A stretch of 64,000 nucleotides of DNA from PFJX01 sp040751755 (GTDB taxonomy: Bacteria > Pseudomonadota > Gammaproteobacteria > Burkholderiales > Thiobacillaceae), in contig JBFMHC010000035.1 in the NCBI GenBank assembly GCA_040751755.1, positions 1 through 64,000 on the forward strand, read 5' to 3'. Below are positions 46,284-55,304 of this stretch, in pieces. The first letter of the stretch is position 1; the number at the start of each line of letters is the position of its first letter. The notes below the pieces were generated by a model. The model saw nothing but the letters and a program-made list of their open reading frames with translations, did not search any database and was not told the DNA's origin. Made by a program: the position numbers and the translations under genes.

Positions 46284-47243
46284 ATGAACCCGCTCTACAG
46301 ATCCCTGGCCAGCGTCCTCTCGCCCGCGGGGCCGAAGGCGAGACTGTCCATCCTCATCTACCACCGCGTGCAGGCGGAGACGGACCCGATCTTCCCCAAC
46401 GAGGCCACGGTGGCGAGCTTCGACGCGCAGATGGCGGCGGTGAAGGCGGTGTTCAACGTGCTGCCGTTGCCCGAGGCGATCGCACGGCTGAAGGCCGGCA
46501 CCCTGCCGGCGCGCGCGGCCTGCATCACCTTCGACGACGGCTATGCGGACAACTACCGCCTCGCCCTGCCGATCCTGCAAAAGCACGGCCTGCACGCCAC
46601 CTTCTTCATCGCCACTGCCTACCTGAACGGCGGGCGCATGTTCAACGACACGGTGATCGAGGCGATCCGCCGCGCCAAGGGCGACTCCATTGATCTCGAA
46701 GACATGGGCCTGGGCCGCCACGACGTGTCGACGCCCGAGGCCAAGGCCAGGGCCATCGGCCACATCCTGCCCATCGTCAAATACCAGTCGTTGGACCAGC
46801 GCGAGCAGACCGTGGCCGAGCTGGCGCGCCGCGTCACCGACGCGGCCCTGCCCGACGACCTGATGATGACCACCGAGGAGTTGAAGGCCCTGCATGGCGC
46901 GGGCATGGAGATCGGCGGCCACACGAACCGCCACCCCATCCTCGCCGGGCTCGACGACGCGGCCACGGCGGCGGAGATCCAGGCCGGCAAGGACTGGCTG
47001 GAGGCGACGCTGGGCGCGCGGGTGCGCGTGTTCGCCTATCCCAACGGCCGTCCGGGGCAGGACTACCGGCGGGAGCAGGCGCGCATCGTCGAGACGCTGG
47101 GGCTGGAAGGGGCGGTGTCGACGCAGTGGGGCGTCTCCACGCGCGCCACCGACCCCTATCAGCTGGCGCGCTTCACCCCGAGCTGGGGCGGCATGCGGCG
47201 CTTCGCGCCGATGCTGCTCAACAACCTGCGCAGTCCGGTCTAG
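46284..47243 (+). CDS. Polysaccharide deacetylase
   Basis: 319 residues of the NodB-homology CE4 family. The catalytic FDDGY (83-87), the metal motif HTNRH, and a later RFTPSWGGMR are visible. CE4 enzymes remove N- or O-acetyl groups from polysaccharides. It has no obvious signal peptide, so it may be cytoplasmic-facing or membrane-associated. It is convergent with the exosortase-linked decarboxylase (stop codons overlap), so it belongs to the left edge of the exopolysaccharide locus, though it is not the longer deacetylase usually tied to exosortase A. Confidence 0.9.
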   Translation: MNPLYRSLASVLSPAGPKARLSILIYHRVQAETDPIFPNEATVASFDAQMAAVKAVFNVLPLPEAIARLKAGTLPARAACITFDDGYADNYRLALPILQKHGLHATFFIATAYLNGGRMFNDTVIEAIRRAKGDSIDLEDMGLGRHDVSTPEAKARAIGHILPIVKYQSLDQREQTVAELARRVTDAALPDDLMMTTEELKALHGAGMEIGGHTNRHPILAGLDDAATAAEIQAGKDWLEATLGARVRVFAYPNGRPGQDYRREQARIVETLGLEGAVSTQWGVSTRATDPYQLARFTPSWGGMRRFAPMLLNNLRSPV

Positions 47244-48466
47244 ACCAGTACCTCGGCCGGCGCGGGGTGGCCGAGGAAGGCGGTCGGGCTGGCGGTGAGG
47301 CCGTAGGCGCCGGACTGCATCACCACGATCAGGTCGCCGACCTGGGCATGGCCCAGCGCCATCTTGTCGCCGATCAGGTCCAGCGGCGTGCACAGCGGGC
47401 CGACCACCGAGGCCATGGCAGGCGCTTCCGCATCCACCTTGTTGCCCACCACGACCGGGTAGTTCTTGCGGATGACCTGGCCGAAGTTGCCCGAGGCGGA
47501 AAGGTGGTGGTGCAGGCCGCCGTCCGTCACCAGGAAGGTCTGGCCGCGCGACTCCTTGCGGTCGAGCACGCGCGAGACGTAGATGCCGGCCTCGCCGACG
47601 AAGTAGCGCCCCAGTTCGATGACAAACTCGGCCTCCGGGAAATCGCGCCGCGCGTCCGGCACCAGGCCGGCGAGGTGCTCAGCCACCGCGGCCAGGTCCA
47701 GGCGCTGCTCACCCGGGAAGTAGGGGATGCCGAAACCGCCGCCCAGGTTGAGCAGGCGTACCGGGCCGGGCGCGTGCGGCGCAAGGCGGCGCGCGAGGTC
47801 GAAGGTGTTGCGCTGCGCCTCCATGATCGACTCGGCCTTGAGGTTCTGCGAGCCGGAGAAGATGTGGAAACCGTGGAACTCCAGCGGCAGTTCCTTCATG
47901 CGCGCCAGCATCGCCGGCACCCGCTCGGCGTCGACGCCGAACTGCTTGGGGCCGCCGCCCATCTTCATGCCGGAGGACTTCAGCTCGAAGTCCGGGTTGA
48001 CCCGCACCGCCGCCTTGGGGCGCAGGCCGAGCGCCTTGCCGGCCTGGGCCAGGCGTTCCATCTCCAGTTCCGACTCCAGGTTCACCACCACGCCCGCGGC
48101 GGCGGCCTGGCGCAGCTCCGATTCGGACTTGCCGGGGCCGGCGAAGCTGATCTTGTCCGCGGCCATGGAGGTGTCGAGGGCGATCTTCATCTCGCCGGCG
48201 GAGGCGAGGTCGAAGCCGTCCACCAGCCCGGCCATGTGCTGCACCACCGCCGGCATGGGGTTGGCCTTGATGGCGTAGTGCAGGTGGATCTCCGCCGGCA
48301 GGGCGGCGCGCAGCTCCGCCACGCGGCGGGTCAGCAGGTCGCGGTCGTAGGCGTAGAAGGGCGTGCGGCCGACGCGCTCGGCGAGGCGCGACAGGGGCAT
48401 GCCGCCGATCCGCAATTCGTTGTCGACGACCGGGAAGAGGTGCGGGGCGTGCACGGGCTGGCTCAT
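47240..48466 (-). CDS. PLP-dependent decarboxylase, exosortase A system-associated
   Basis: 408 residues of fold-type III (ornithine/diaminopimelate decarboxylase type). The PLP lysine is Lys67 in HYAIKANP; LNLGGGFGIPYFPGE binds the phosphate; a C-terminal TDGGLHHHL and PLCTPLD follow, the latter with a Cys at the usual active-site position. This subfamily is found next to exosortase-A loci with the AMP ligase, as here (ATGA overlap). It may decarboxylate an amino acid for a surface-polymer decoration; the substrate is unknown. Confidence 0.92.
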   Translation of the reverse strand: MSQPVHAPHLFPVVDNELRIGGMPLSRLAERVGRTPFYAYDRDLLTRRVAELRAALPAEIHLHYAIKANPMPAVVQHMAGLVDGFDLASAGEMKIALDTSMAADKISFAGPGKSESELRQAAAAGVVVNLESELEMERLAQAGKALGLRPKAAVRVNPDFELKSSGMKMGGGPKQFGVDAERVPAMLARMKELPLEFHGFHIFSGSQNLKAESIMEAQRNTFDLARRLAPHAPGPVRLLNLGGGFGIPYFPGEQRLDLAAVAEHLAGLVPDARRDFPEAEFVIELGRYFVGEAGIYVSRVLDRKESRGQTFLVTDGGLHHHLSASGNFGQVIRKNYPVVVGNKVDAEAPAMASVVGPLCTPLDLIGDKMALGHAQVGDLIVVMQSGAYGLTASPTAFLGHPAPAEVLV

Positions 48467-50037
48467 GCTTTCTCCTCGAACAGGCCGTCGAGCTCGCCTG
48501 CCAGGCGCTTGCGGTCGATCTTGCCGTTGGGGTTGCGCGGCAGGGGCTCGGCGCGGTTCTGGATGTGCGCCGGCACCATGAAGGCGGGCAGCTTCTGCTT
48601 GCACTCCTGCAGCAGGCGCTCCGCCACGTCGCCGTCGCCATGGACCACCAGCACCACCGCCTGCCCCAGCACGGGGTGGGCGACGCCGGTGGCCGCCACC
48701 TCCTTGACCAGGCCGGTGGCGTACACCACCTCCTCCACCTCGGAGGGACTGACGCGATAGCCGGAGGTCTTGATCATCTCGTCGCGCCGGCCGACGAAGT
48801 AGAGGAACCCTTCCTCGTCCATCTTCACCGTGTCGCCGGACCACACCGCCAGTTCCGGGATCACCAGGCCGCCCAGCTGGCCGGGCGCGGGCTTGTAGCG
48901 CTCCGCGGTCTTCTCAGGGTCGTTCCAGTAGCCCAGTGCGACGTGGATGCCGCGATGCACCAGCTCGCCCTCCTCGCCCGGTGCGCAGGGTGTGCCGTCC
49001 TCGCGCACCACCAGGATCTCGGCGTTGGGGATGGCCTTGCCCATTGAGTCGGGGCGGCGGTCCACCTCCTCGGGCGGCAGGTAGGTGGAGCGGAAGGCCT
49101 CGGTGAGGCCGTACATCAGGAACGGCTTGGTCTGGGGCAGCTTGGCGCGCAGCAGGTCCAGGGTGGGCCTGGGCATATGGCCGCCGGAATTGGTGATGTA
49201 GCGCAGGTGTTCGGTCACGCCCGCGGGCCAGTCCAGCTGTGCCAGCTGCACCCACAGGGGCGGCACGGCGGCGAGGCCGGTGATGCGCTCGCGCTCCACG
49301 GCGCGGATCACGTCGCGCGGCAGCAGGTAGTTCATCAGCACCGCGCAGGCGCCGACGCGGAAGGCGGTGGTGAGCTGCGACAGGCCGTAGTCGAAGGACA
49401 GCGGCAACACCGAGAGAATGCGGTCCTCGGCGTGGTTCTCCAGGTACTGCGAGACGCTCTCCGCGCCCGCCACCAGGTTGCGGTGCGACAGCACCACGCC
49501 CTTGGGGCGGCCGGTGCTGCCGGAGGTGTAGAGGATGGCGGCCATGTCCTGGTCGATCACCCGCCAGGGTGCGGCCTCGGGGGCGGCGGCGCGCTCCGAC
49601 CAGTTCACCACCTGCACGCCCGCCAGCGGCGCCACGGCCTTGTCGCCGACCAGCACCACGGTGCGCAGGTCGCGGCAATGCGCCAGGGTGTCGCGCAGCA
49701 GCTCCAGGCGCTCCGGCGAGGTGACCAGGATGCGCACGTTGCAGTCGTTGAGGATGTGGCCGACCTGCTCGGCCTTCAGCAGCGGGTTCACCGGCACGAA
49801 CACGCCGCCCGCCGCGGCGGCGCCGAACAGGGCGGTGACGGTGTCGGTGCGTTTCTCCAGGTACACCGCGACGCGCTCCTGGCGTTCCAGGCCGAGGGCG
49901 AGATACAGGTTGCGCGCCTGCGCCAGGGCGGCAAGCAGCGCGGCATAGGATGTCGTCTGCTTGCCGTCCTGCAGGGCCGGCGCCTCGGGGCGGGCCTGCG
50001 CGGACGCCTGGATCAACTCGTGGAGCAATCCCGTCAT
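48463..50037 (-). CDS. AMP-forming acyl/aryl ligase, exosortase A system-associated
   Basis: 524 residues of the ANL superfamily: P-loop YTSGSTGRPKGVV (about 172-184), the adenine-binding YGLTEAFRSTYLP, the hinge GRRDEMIKTSGYRVSP, and the catalytic lysine in NPNGKIDRKRL. It activates a carboxylic acid as an adenylate, and the ACP encoded at 52451 is a likely acceptor. The gene is bracketed by the FemAB/GNAT gene (one-base gap) and the decarboxylase gene (ATGA overlap), making a coupled trio with the decarboxylase. Confidence 0.92.
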   Translation of the reverse strand: MTGLLHELIQASAQARPEAPALQDGKQTTSYAALLAALAQARNLYLALGLERQERVAVYLEKRTDTVTALFGAAAAGGVFVPVNPLLKAEQVGHILNDCNVRILVTSPERLELLRDTLAHCRDLRTVVLVGDKAVAPLAGVQVVNWSERAAAPEAAPWRVIDQDMAAILYTSGSTGRPKGVVLSHRNLVAGAESVSQYLENHAEDRILSVLPLSFDYGLSQLTTAFRVGACAVLMNYLLPRDVIRAVERERITGLAAVPPLWVQLAQLDWPAGVTEHLRYITNSGGHMPRPTLDLLRAKLPQTKPFLMYGLTEAFRSTYLPPEEVDRRPDSMGKAIPNAEILVVREDGTPCAPGEEGELVHRGIHVALGYWNDPEKTAERYKPAPGQLGGLVIPELAVWSGDTVKMDEEGFLYFVGRRDEMIKTSGYRVSPSEVEEVVYATGLVKEVAATGVAHPVLGQAVVLVVHGDGDVAERLLQECKQKLPAFMVPAHIQNRAEPLPRNPNGKIDRKRLAGELDGLFEEKA

Positions 50038-50038
50038 G

Positions 50039-51142
50039 TCATTTCTTCCCTTCTTCTGATTTCTTCTGCAGTCTCTCGCGCAGCCGGGTGATCGCCGGCT
50101 TCGCGGCACGTGCCAGCGCCTCGCGCGCGGCGAGCCAGAGGCCCGCCAGTGTGCGCGGATTGTAGGCAACGATGCCCCAGCGTTCACGCCGGTGGCTCAT
50201 CCAGATGCGCTTGTAGGCGTCGTCACCCATGAGGAAGTCGACCTCGCGCACGTGTTCCGTGTCGAGCACGTGGCGCATGAGCTGGCCCGTCAGCAGGCTG
50301 CCGGGGGAATAGGCGGAGAACTTGTCGTCGTACGCGACCTTGTAGATCGAGGCCTTGCCGTCCAGGACCAGCCAGAACTGCGCGGCCACCGGCTGCCGGC
50401 CCGAGTAGGCCACCCCCATGCGCAGCCAGCCGAGTTGCGCGCTCATCCTGACGAACTCGGGGATGAAGTCGGGGAACGGCTCGGGGACCTTCCAGCTCGA
50501 CGCGTAGACGGCCTGGTAGGCGGCGAGCGCCTCCTCGATCTCGCCGTCCTTGCCGGTGTAGATGCGGAAGCTGCCCTCGACCTCCTCCTCGAACTTCCTG
50601 CCCAGGCGTTTCAGCGTGTTGCGGTGCTTGCTCGGCAGCTGCTTGAGATAGGTCTCCCAGTCCAGCCCCTCGGCTTGCAGGTACCAGTTGCCGAAACCGA
50701 AGAAGCGGAACGGCCGCATGCCGGCCTGACGCAATGCCTCCTCCAGGAGTGTGAAGGAGGGGTGCTCCGGATCCATGGCATCGAAACGCAGGGTGCTGGC
50801 CCGCGTGTCCCGCACGACCCCGCGCAGGAGCCTGGCCAGGTCGGAGGCCTGGAGGCCTTCGCTCAGGATGGGGCGGTACAGGGTCGAATAGAAGTTGGTC
50901 AGGCTCGTCACCTGGCGGCCCTTCCCCGCCAAGGGGAGGGTGAGGGGGAGGACGGCCTCTGCCTCGCCGGCCTGCGCCAGGATGTGGAAGCTGGCCGCCC
51001 CCGGTTCCGCGAGCGTCGTCTTCGCGAGCAGGCCGAACCACTCCGGGGTCAGGTCGAAAACGCCCTGTGCCGCTTCTCGGAACAGGGCGTCGCAGGTCGG
51101 GGGCAATGCGGCAAGTGGGGACAATTCCTGCAGGCCATGCAT
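50039..51142 (-). CDS. FemAB/GNAT-family transferase, PEP-CTERM system-associated
   Basis: 367 residues with two GNAT-like halves. The second has GWLRMGVAYSGRQPVAAQFWLVLDGKASIYKVAYDDKFSAYSPG (the conserved acyl-CoA/acyl-tRNA-binding strand) and VREVDFLMGDDAYKRIW. FemAB-type enzymes transfer an aminoacyl or acyl group to an amine. In exosortase-A loci they are paired with the AMP ligase and ACP. Within the N-terminal half, the LPLTLPLAGKGRQ stretch is coded by sequence resembling the GC-rich interspersed repeat, perhaps a decayed insertion. Confidence 0.88.
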   Translation of the reverse strand: MHGLQELSPLAALPPTCDALFREAAQGVFDLTPEWFGLLAKTTLAEPGAASFHILAQAGEAEAVLPLTLPLAGKGRQVTSLTNFYSTLYRPILSEGLQASDLARLLRGVVRDTRASTLRFDAMDPEHPSFTLLEEALRQAGMRPFRFFGFGNWYLQAEGLDWETYLKQLPSKHRNTLKRLGRKFEEEVEGSFRIYTGKDGEIEEALAAYQAVYASSWKVPEPFPDFIPEFVRMSAQLGWLRMGVAYSGRQPVAAQFWLVLDGKASIYKVAYDDKFSAYSPGSLLTGQLMRHVLDTEHVREVDFLMGDDAYKRIWMSHRRERWGIVAYNPRTLAGLWLAAREALARAAKPAITRLRERLQKKSEEGKK

Positions 51143-51170
51143 GTCGTTGCTCGGGTTCGTTCGTGTCGGG

Positions 51171-52364
51171 TTATTGGATCGTGGGCGCGAATCTTTTCAC
51201 GACCTTGGCGACGGTCGCGGTCATCCAGGCGATGTCCGCATCGTCCAGGCCCTGATGGCAGGGCAACTGCAGCAGCCGCAGGCGATAGTCGGCGGCGACC
51301 GGACAGTCGGCGATGGCCGGCATCGCCATGTCCTCCCAGCGCCAGATCGGTATGCCCGCCAGCTTCAAGGCGTGGAAGATCAGGCCGCGCGAGTCGGCGA
51401 GCAGGGGGAAGGCGTAGGGCACGATCTGCGCGGGCAGTTCCGGAAACAGCGGGGTGACGCCCTCCAGGCCGCGCAACCCGTCGAGCCACAGTCGATAGTT
51501 CGCGCGACGCCTGTCGGCGATGTGCCCGTGTGCGGCGCTTGCCACCACCCACGCGAAGGCGCGCGGTGCCGCCAGCCGCACCCAGTCGGGGCGAAACGAA
51601 TCGGGGTCGTGCCGCAGGCCCAGGCGCGGCTGTTCCCTGGCGTCGAGTTCGAGCGCGCGCGCATGCAGGGCGTCGAGGTCGGGCTCGCGTGGCATGTCCT
51701 CGCGCCCCGCGCCCTGCGTGACCAGGGCGGCGATGCCTTTCAGTTCCTTCACCAGCGGCTGCTGCGCCAGCCGCGTCGCGCCGCCGCCGGTGTTGTCGCG
51801 CAGCATGGCGCCGTATCGCACCGGAAAGAACTTCCAGGCGCTGGCGGTGGCGTACTGGCCGATGCTTCCCAGCGCGCGGCCGTTGTGGCTGCCGTAGAAG
51901 GCGTGCGCGCAGTCCTCGACGAGCGCGATGCCGCGCGCGCGGCAGAACGCCTCCGCCTCGTCGGGCACGTTGGCGAAGCCGAAATTGTGGGTGAGCAGCA
52001 GGGCGCGGACGTCGCCCGGGGCCGCCAGGTCCGCGAGGCGCCCGAAATCCGGTGCGAGTCTGGCGTCTACGGGATAGAAGCGCGGCTCGGCCTCGAGGTG
52101 GAGGACCGCGTCGACGATGGTCCGGCAATGGAAGGCGGGGAGGAGCACGGCCGTGTCCCGGCCCACCCCGGCGCGCCGCAACGCCTCGACCAGCGCATAG
52201 CGGCCATACATGTACAACGGGCCAGGCGGGATGAAGGCGCTGTGCGGCGTTTCCGTCGCCCGGCCTAGCCAGTGCGACAGTGCCAGGGGGGGAAGGAAGG
52301 TGAAGCGCGGTCGGGGGTAATCGACGGCATGCGCCGCGAGAGGCAGAAACTCGATCGGTTGCAT
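51171..52364 (-). CDS. DegT/DnrJ/EryC1-type PLP aminotransferase
   Basis: 397 residues, fold-type I. The ALLLTHNFGFANVPDEAEAF and ALVEDCAHAFYGSHNGRALGSIGQYATAS segments match sugar aminotransferases, and the PLP lysine is the K of ASAWKFFPVRYG (about residue 180). These enzymes put an amino group on a keto-sugar nucleotide. It is first in the leftward operon of DegT, FemAB, ligase, decarboxylase, so an aminated sugar or amine is probably a substrate of that set. Confidence 0.87.
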   Translation of the reverse strand: MQPIEFLPLAAHAVDYPRPRFTFLPPLALSHWLGRATETPHSAFIPPGPLYMYGRYALVEALRRAGVGRDTAVLLPAFHCRTIVDAVLHLEAEPRFYPVDARLAPDFGRLADLAAPGDVRALLLTHNFGFANVPDEAEAFCRARGIALVEDCAHAFYGSHNGRALGSIGQYATASAWKFFPVRYGAMLRDNTGGGATRLAQQPLVKELKGIAALVTQGAGREDMPREPDLDALHARALELDAREQPRLGLRHDPDSFRPDWVRLAAPRAFAWVVASAAHGHIADRRRANYRLWLDGLRGLEGVTPLFPELPAQIVPYAFPLLADSRGLIFHALKLAGIPIWRWEDMAMPAIADCPVAADYRLRLLQLPCHQGLDDADIAWMTATVAKVVKRFAPTIQ

Positions 52365-52450
52365 GGGTTACCGCTGTCCGGGCTCGCTGGTGGCGACGAA
52401 ATCGGCCGTAGCATACACTTTCCCCATTTCCAACCCATAGCCACCCCTCC

Positions 52451-52702
52451 ATGTCCGCAATCGACGACGTCAAGAACATCCTGGGCCAGGCGTTGCAGCT
52501 TGGACCGCGTGCCGACGCCTTGACCACGGATTCGCCCCTGCTGGGCGCGATCCCCGAACTCGACTCCATGGCCGTGGTGAGCATCCTGACCGCCATAGAG
52601 GAACACTTCGGCGTCTCGGTGGAGGACGACGAGATCAGCGCGGACACCTTCACGACCCTGGGCGCGCTGGTCGACTTCGTGGACCAGAAGATCAGCGCCT
52701 AG
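52451..52702 (+). CDS. Acyl carrier protein, exosortase A system-associated
   Basis: 83 residues with the phosphopantetheine serine Ser39 in LDSMAV and helical ACP fold. It would carry the acyl or aminoacyl group made by the AMP ligase. It is divergent from the DegT operon and leads the rightward operon with hydrolase 2 and hydrolase 1. The 86-base divergent gap has no obvious sigma-54 motif; a TACACT hexamer might be a -10 for this gene. Confidence 0.92.
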   Translation: MSAIDDVKNILGQALQLGPRADALTTDSPLLGAIPELDSMAVVSILTAIEEHFGVSVEDDEISADTFTTLGALVDFVDQKISA

Positions 52703-52745
52703 CCGCAATCCGCGCCATGCGATGTTTCCCTGAGCCCGCGGATTG

Positions 52746-53648
52746 ATGCCCGATTCCCCGCGCATGGCCACCAACGACCCGATCGACATCTCGCCGTTCT
52801 TTCTCGAAGGCGCGCACGCCAGCCTGTTCTGTCTTCGGCTTGCGCCTCGCTCACGCCCCCCTCGCGGCGGCATCCTCTATGTCCCCCCGTTCGCCGAGGA
52901 GATGCACAAGTCGCGCCGCATGGCTGCCCTGCAGGCGAGGGCGCTGGCGGCGTGCGGCTACGAGGTGCTGCAGATCGACCCGACGGGCTGCGGCGACAGC
53001 GGCGGTGATTTCCGCGATGCCTCCTGGAGCGTGTGGCGCGACGACGTGCGCGTCGCCTACGCGCGGCTGGCCGAATCGACCGGCGGCGCCGTGTCGCTGT
53101 GGGGTCTGCGCACCGGCGCCGTCCTCGCCGCGGAGGTCTCGCAGTCGCTTGCCGGCGTGCAGTCCGTGGTGCTCTGGCAGCCGGTCGCCAGCGGCGACCT
53201 GTTCCTCAACCAGTTCCTGCGCATCAAGCTGGCGAGCGAGATGCTCACGGGCGGGCAGGCGCAATCCGGCACCAAGCAGCTGCGCGCGCAACTCGAGCAG
53301 GGACAGGCGGTGGAGGTGGGGGGCTACATGCTCTCCCCCGCGATGGCCATGGAGCTCGCCGCGCTCAGGCTCACGGACATGACGCCCGGCTGTCCGACCT
53401 ATTGGCTGGAGGTGGGCGCCCAGGCCGGCGAGCACGTCACCCCGGCCAGCCAGCGCGTCATCGACGCGTGGCGCGGGCGGGGCGTGCCGGTTGCCGGGCG
53501 GACGGTGCGTGGCGACCCCTTCTGGGTCACCCAGGAGATCAGCGAATGCCCGGAGCTGCTGGTCTGGCCCGGCTGCCCCGACATGCCGGGCGGGGAACTC
53601 GCCATGGCGCCATGCCTCGCCGCCGACAGCATGGGGGTTGCCGCGTGA
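52746..53648 (+). CDS. Exosortase A system-associated hydrolase 2
   Basis: 300 residues of alpha/beta-hydrolase type: YVPPFAEEMHKSRRM near the start, IDPTGCGDSGG at about 78-87, and the nucleophile elbow at 120-124 reads GLRTG. The usual Ser (or Cys/Asp) nucleophile is thus replaced by Arg, so this protein may not be a serine hydrolase. It is coupled to hydrolase 1 by a GTGA overlap. The two always occur together in exosortase-A loci and may form a heterodimer. The start at 52746 is ATG; 52764 is an alternative. Confidence 0.9.
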   Translation: MPDSPRMATNDPIDISPFFLEGAHASLFCLRLAPRSRPPRGGILYVPPFAEEMHKSRRMAALQARALAACGYEVLQIDPTGCGDSGGDFRDASWSVWRDDVRVAYARLAESTGGAVSLWGLRTGAVLAAEVSQSLAGVQSVVLWQPVASGDLFLNQFLRIKLASEMLTGGQAQSGTKQLRAQLEQGQAVEVGGYMLSPAMAMELAALRLTDMTPGCPTYWLEVGAQAGEHVTPASQRVIDAWRGRGVPVAGRTVRGDPFWVTQEISECPELLVWPGCPDMPGGELAMAPCLAADSMGVAA

Positions 53649-54547
53649 CGTTTGCCGCGCAGGGAGGGGGCTGGAGCGAGACGCCCGTCGTGTTCGAGTG
53701 CGAGGGGGATCGCCTCGTCGGCATCGCGACCGAGCCGCAGGCCGCGCATGCGACGGGCGTGCTCATCGTCGTCGGCGGGCCGCAATACCGCGCCGGGAGC
53801 CACCGGCAGTTCACCCTGCTGGCGCGCCAGCTGGCCCAGCACGGCATCCCCGCGTTCCGTTTCGACTACCGCGGCATGGGCGACAGCGAGGGCGAACCGC
53901 GCAATTTCGAGGGTGTCGACGCCGACGTCCGCAGCGCCATCGATGCCTTCATGCGGCAGGTCCCGTCCCTGCGCCAGGTGGTCGTGTGGGGCTTGTGCGA
54001 CGCCGCTTCGGCGGCCACCTACTACGGCCACGCGGACGCGCGTGTCGCCGGCCTGGCACTGGCCAACCCCTGGGTGCACAGCCCCGCCGGCGCGGCGCGC
54101 GCCAAGCTCAAGCACTATTACCTGCGGCGGCTGCTGCAGCGTTCCTTCTGGACCAAGCTGCTGAGCGGCAAGGTGCAGGTCGGCGCCTCCCTGGGCGACC
54201 TGCGGAACTCCGCCAAGCTGGCCAACGGCGAGTCGGGCGAGGTCGCCGCGGGCACGGCCTGGGACCCGCGCCACGGCCAGGACGGTTATGTGGAGCGGAT
54301 GCTGCAGGGCCTGCGCCGATTCGAGGGCCGGGTGCTGCTTCTGCTCAGCGGCAACGACCTGACCGCGCAGGAGTTCATCGACCTCCTCGGCCGCGACAGG
54401 CAATGGCGCAAGCAGTTCGACACCGCCCGCGCCACGCGCCACACCCTGGCGGAGGCCAACCACACCTTTTCGACCCAGGCCTGGCGTGACCAGGTGGGAC
54501 AATGGACCGCAGCCTGGGTGGCCGGCATGCATGACATGAAAAAATGA
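53645..54547 (+). CDS. Exosortase A system-associated hydrolase 1
   Basis: 300 residues, alpha/beta-hydrolase fold: FDYRGMGDSEG (73-83) at the oxyanion region, nucleophile elbow GLCDA (116-120) with Cys118, a later acidic strand LLLLSGNDLTAQE and a C-terminal catalytic His in EANHTF. A Cys-Asp-His triad of thioesterase type fits release of an acyl group from the partner ACP. GTG start overlaps the hydrolase 2 stop. The next gene begins 10 bases on, behind a ribosome binding site. Confidence 0.92.
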   Translation: MTFAAQGGGWSETPVVFECEGDRLVGIATEPQAAHATGVLIVVGGPQYRAGSHRQFTLLARQLAQHGIPAFRFDYRGMGDSEGEPRNFEGVDADVRSAIDAFMRQVPSLRQVVVWGLCDAASAATYYGHADARVAGLALANPWVHSPAGAARAKLKHYYLRRLLQRSFWTKLLSGKVQVGASLGDLRNSAKLANGESGEVAAGTAWDPRHGQDGYVERMLQGLRRFEGRVLLLLSGNDLTAQEFIDLLGRDRQWRKQFDTARATRHTLAEANHTFSTQAWRDQVGQWTAAWVAGMHDMKK

Positions 54548-54557
54548 GGGACGCTGA

Positions 54558-55280
54558 ATGCACAAGAACGTGATCATCCTGACCGGAGGCCTGGCGGGCA
54601 GCTCGGTCCTGACCTCGTTATTGAACAAGGCAGGGTACTGGGTCGGCGACCAGACCATGCAGAAGATCGATTACAACACCTGGGAGAACGCGGAGCTCGT
54701 CAGGCTGAACAACAAGATCCTCGAGGAAACGGGCTTTACCGACGACTGGGTCATGCAGTTCAGCCCGGACTACATCGACAAGGTCGCCGCCGGCTTCGAT
54801 CGCCTCGATCCGGCGCCGTTCCAGGCCTTCGTCGACGAGTGCAACCGGCATCAGCCGTGGATCTGGAAGGACCCGCGCCTGTGGCTGACCATCCGCTATT
54901 GGAAGCGTTTCCTGGACAGGGAGAACGTGTCCTTCCTGACCATCCGGCGGGAAAAGATCCAGTCCTGGATCTCGACCACGCTGCGGCGCCAGATCCAGAG
55001 CATCAAACACTCGCATTACTATGATTCGGGCATTCACGAGACCATCCAGTCCTTCCTGCGGGAAGAGGGCTTTGGCAGCGTGGACGTCCTGTATGAAGAC
55101 CTGTTGTTGCGCCCGGAGAGGGTGATCGCGGAGATCAACGCGAGCATCGGCACGGAGTTGACCCTCGACGATTTCAAGTCGGTGTTCCGCGGCGTGCTGT
55201 ACAAGAAGCAGCACGGCATGGGCAATTTCCTGAGGGCCTTGGCGATCTATCTGAAGAATTACCCTGAACGCCATGGCTGA
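54558..55280 (+). CDS. Sulfotransferase-like protein
   Basis: 240 residues. An N-terminal P-loop-like ILTGGLAGSSVL (7-18) is a variant of the 5'-phosphosulfate-binding loop, and WKDPRLWLT and FLTIRREKIQSW supply the 3'-phosphate-binding Arg/Ser region of PAPS-dependent sulfotransferases. No signal peptide. It would sulfate a glycan precursor in the cytoplasm. It is the first of two sulfotransferase-like proteins in the operon; the divergence of motifs lowers certainty for catalytic function. Confidence 0.7.
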   Translation: MHKNVIILTGGLAGSSVLTSLLNKAGYWVGDQTMQKIDYNTWENAELVRLNNKILEETGFTDDWVMQFSPDYIDKVAAGFDRLDPAPFQAFVDECNRHQPWIWKDPRLWLTIRYWKRFLDRENVSFLTIRREKIQSWISTTLRRQIQSIKHSHYYDSGIHETIQSFLREEGFGSVDVLYEDLLLRPERVIAEINASIGTELTLDDFKSVFRGVLYKKQHGMGNFLRALAIYLKNYPERHG

Positions 55281-55304
55281 TGCGCGGTTGGTATGGAGGC
55301 TGTG

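Noticed and set aside
46200..47393. Long N-terminal extension of xth on the minus strand
   Set aside because: It lies antisense to the deacetylase gene; exonuclease III begins at the conserved MKLATWNVNS.
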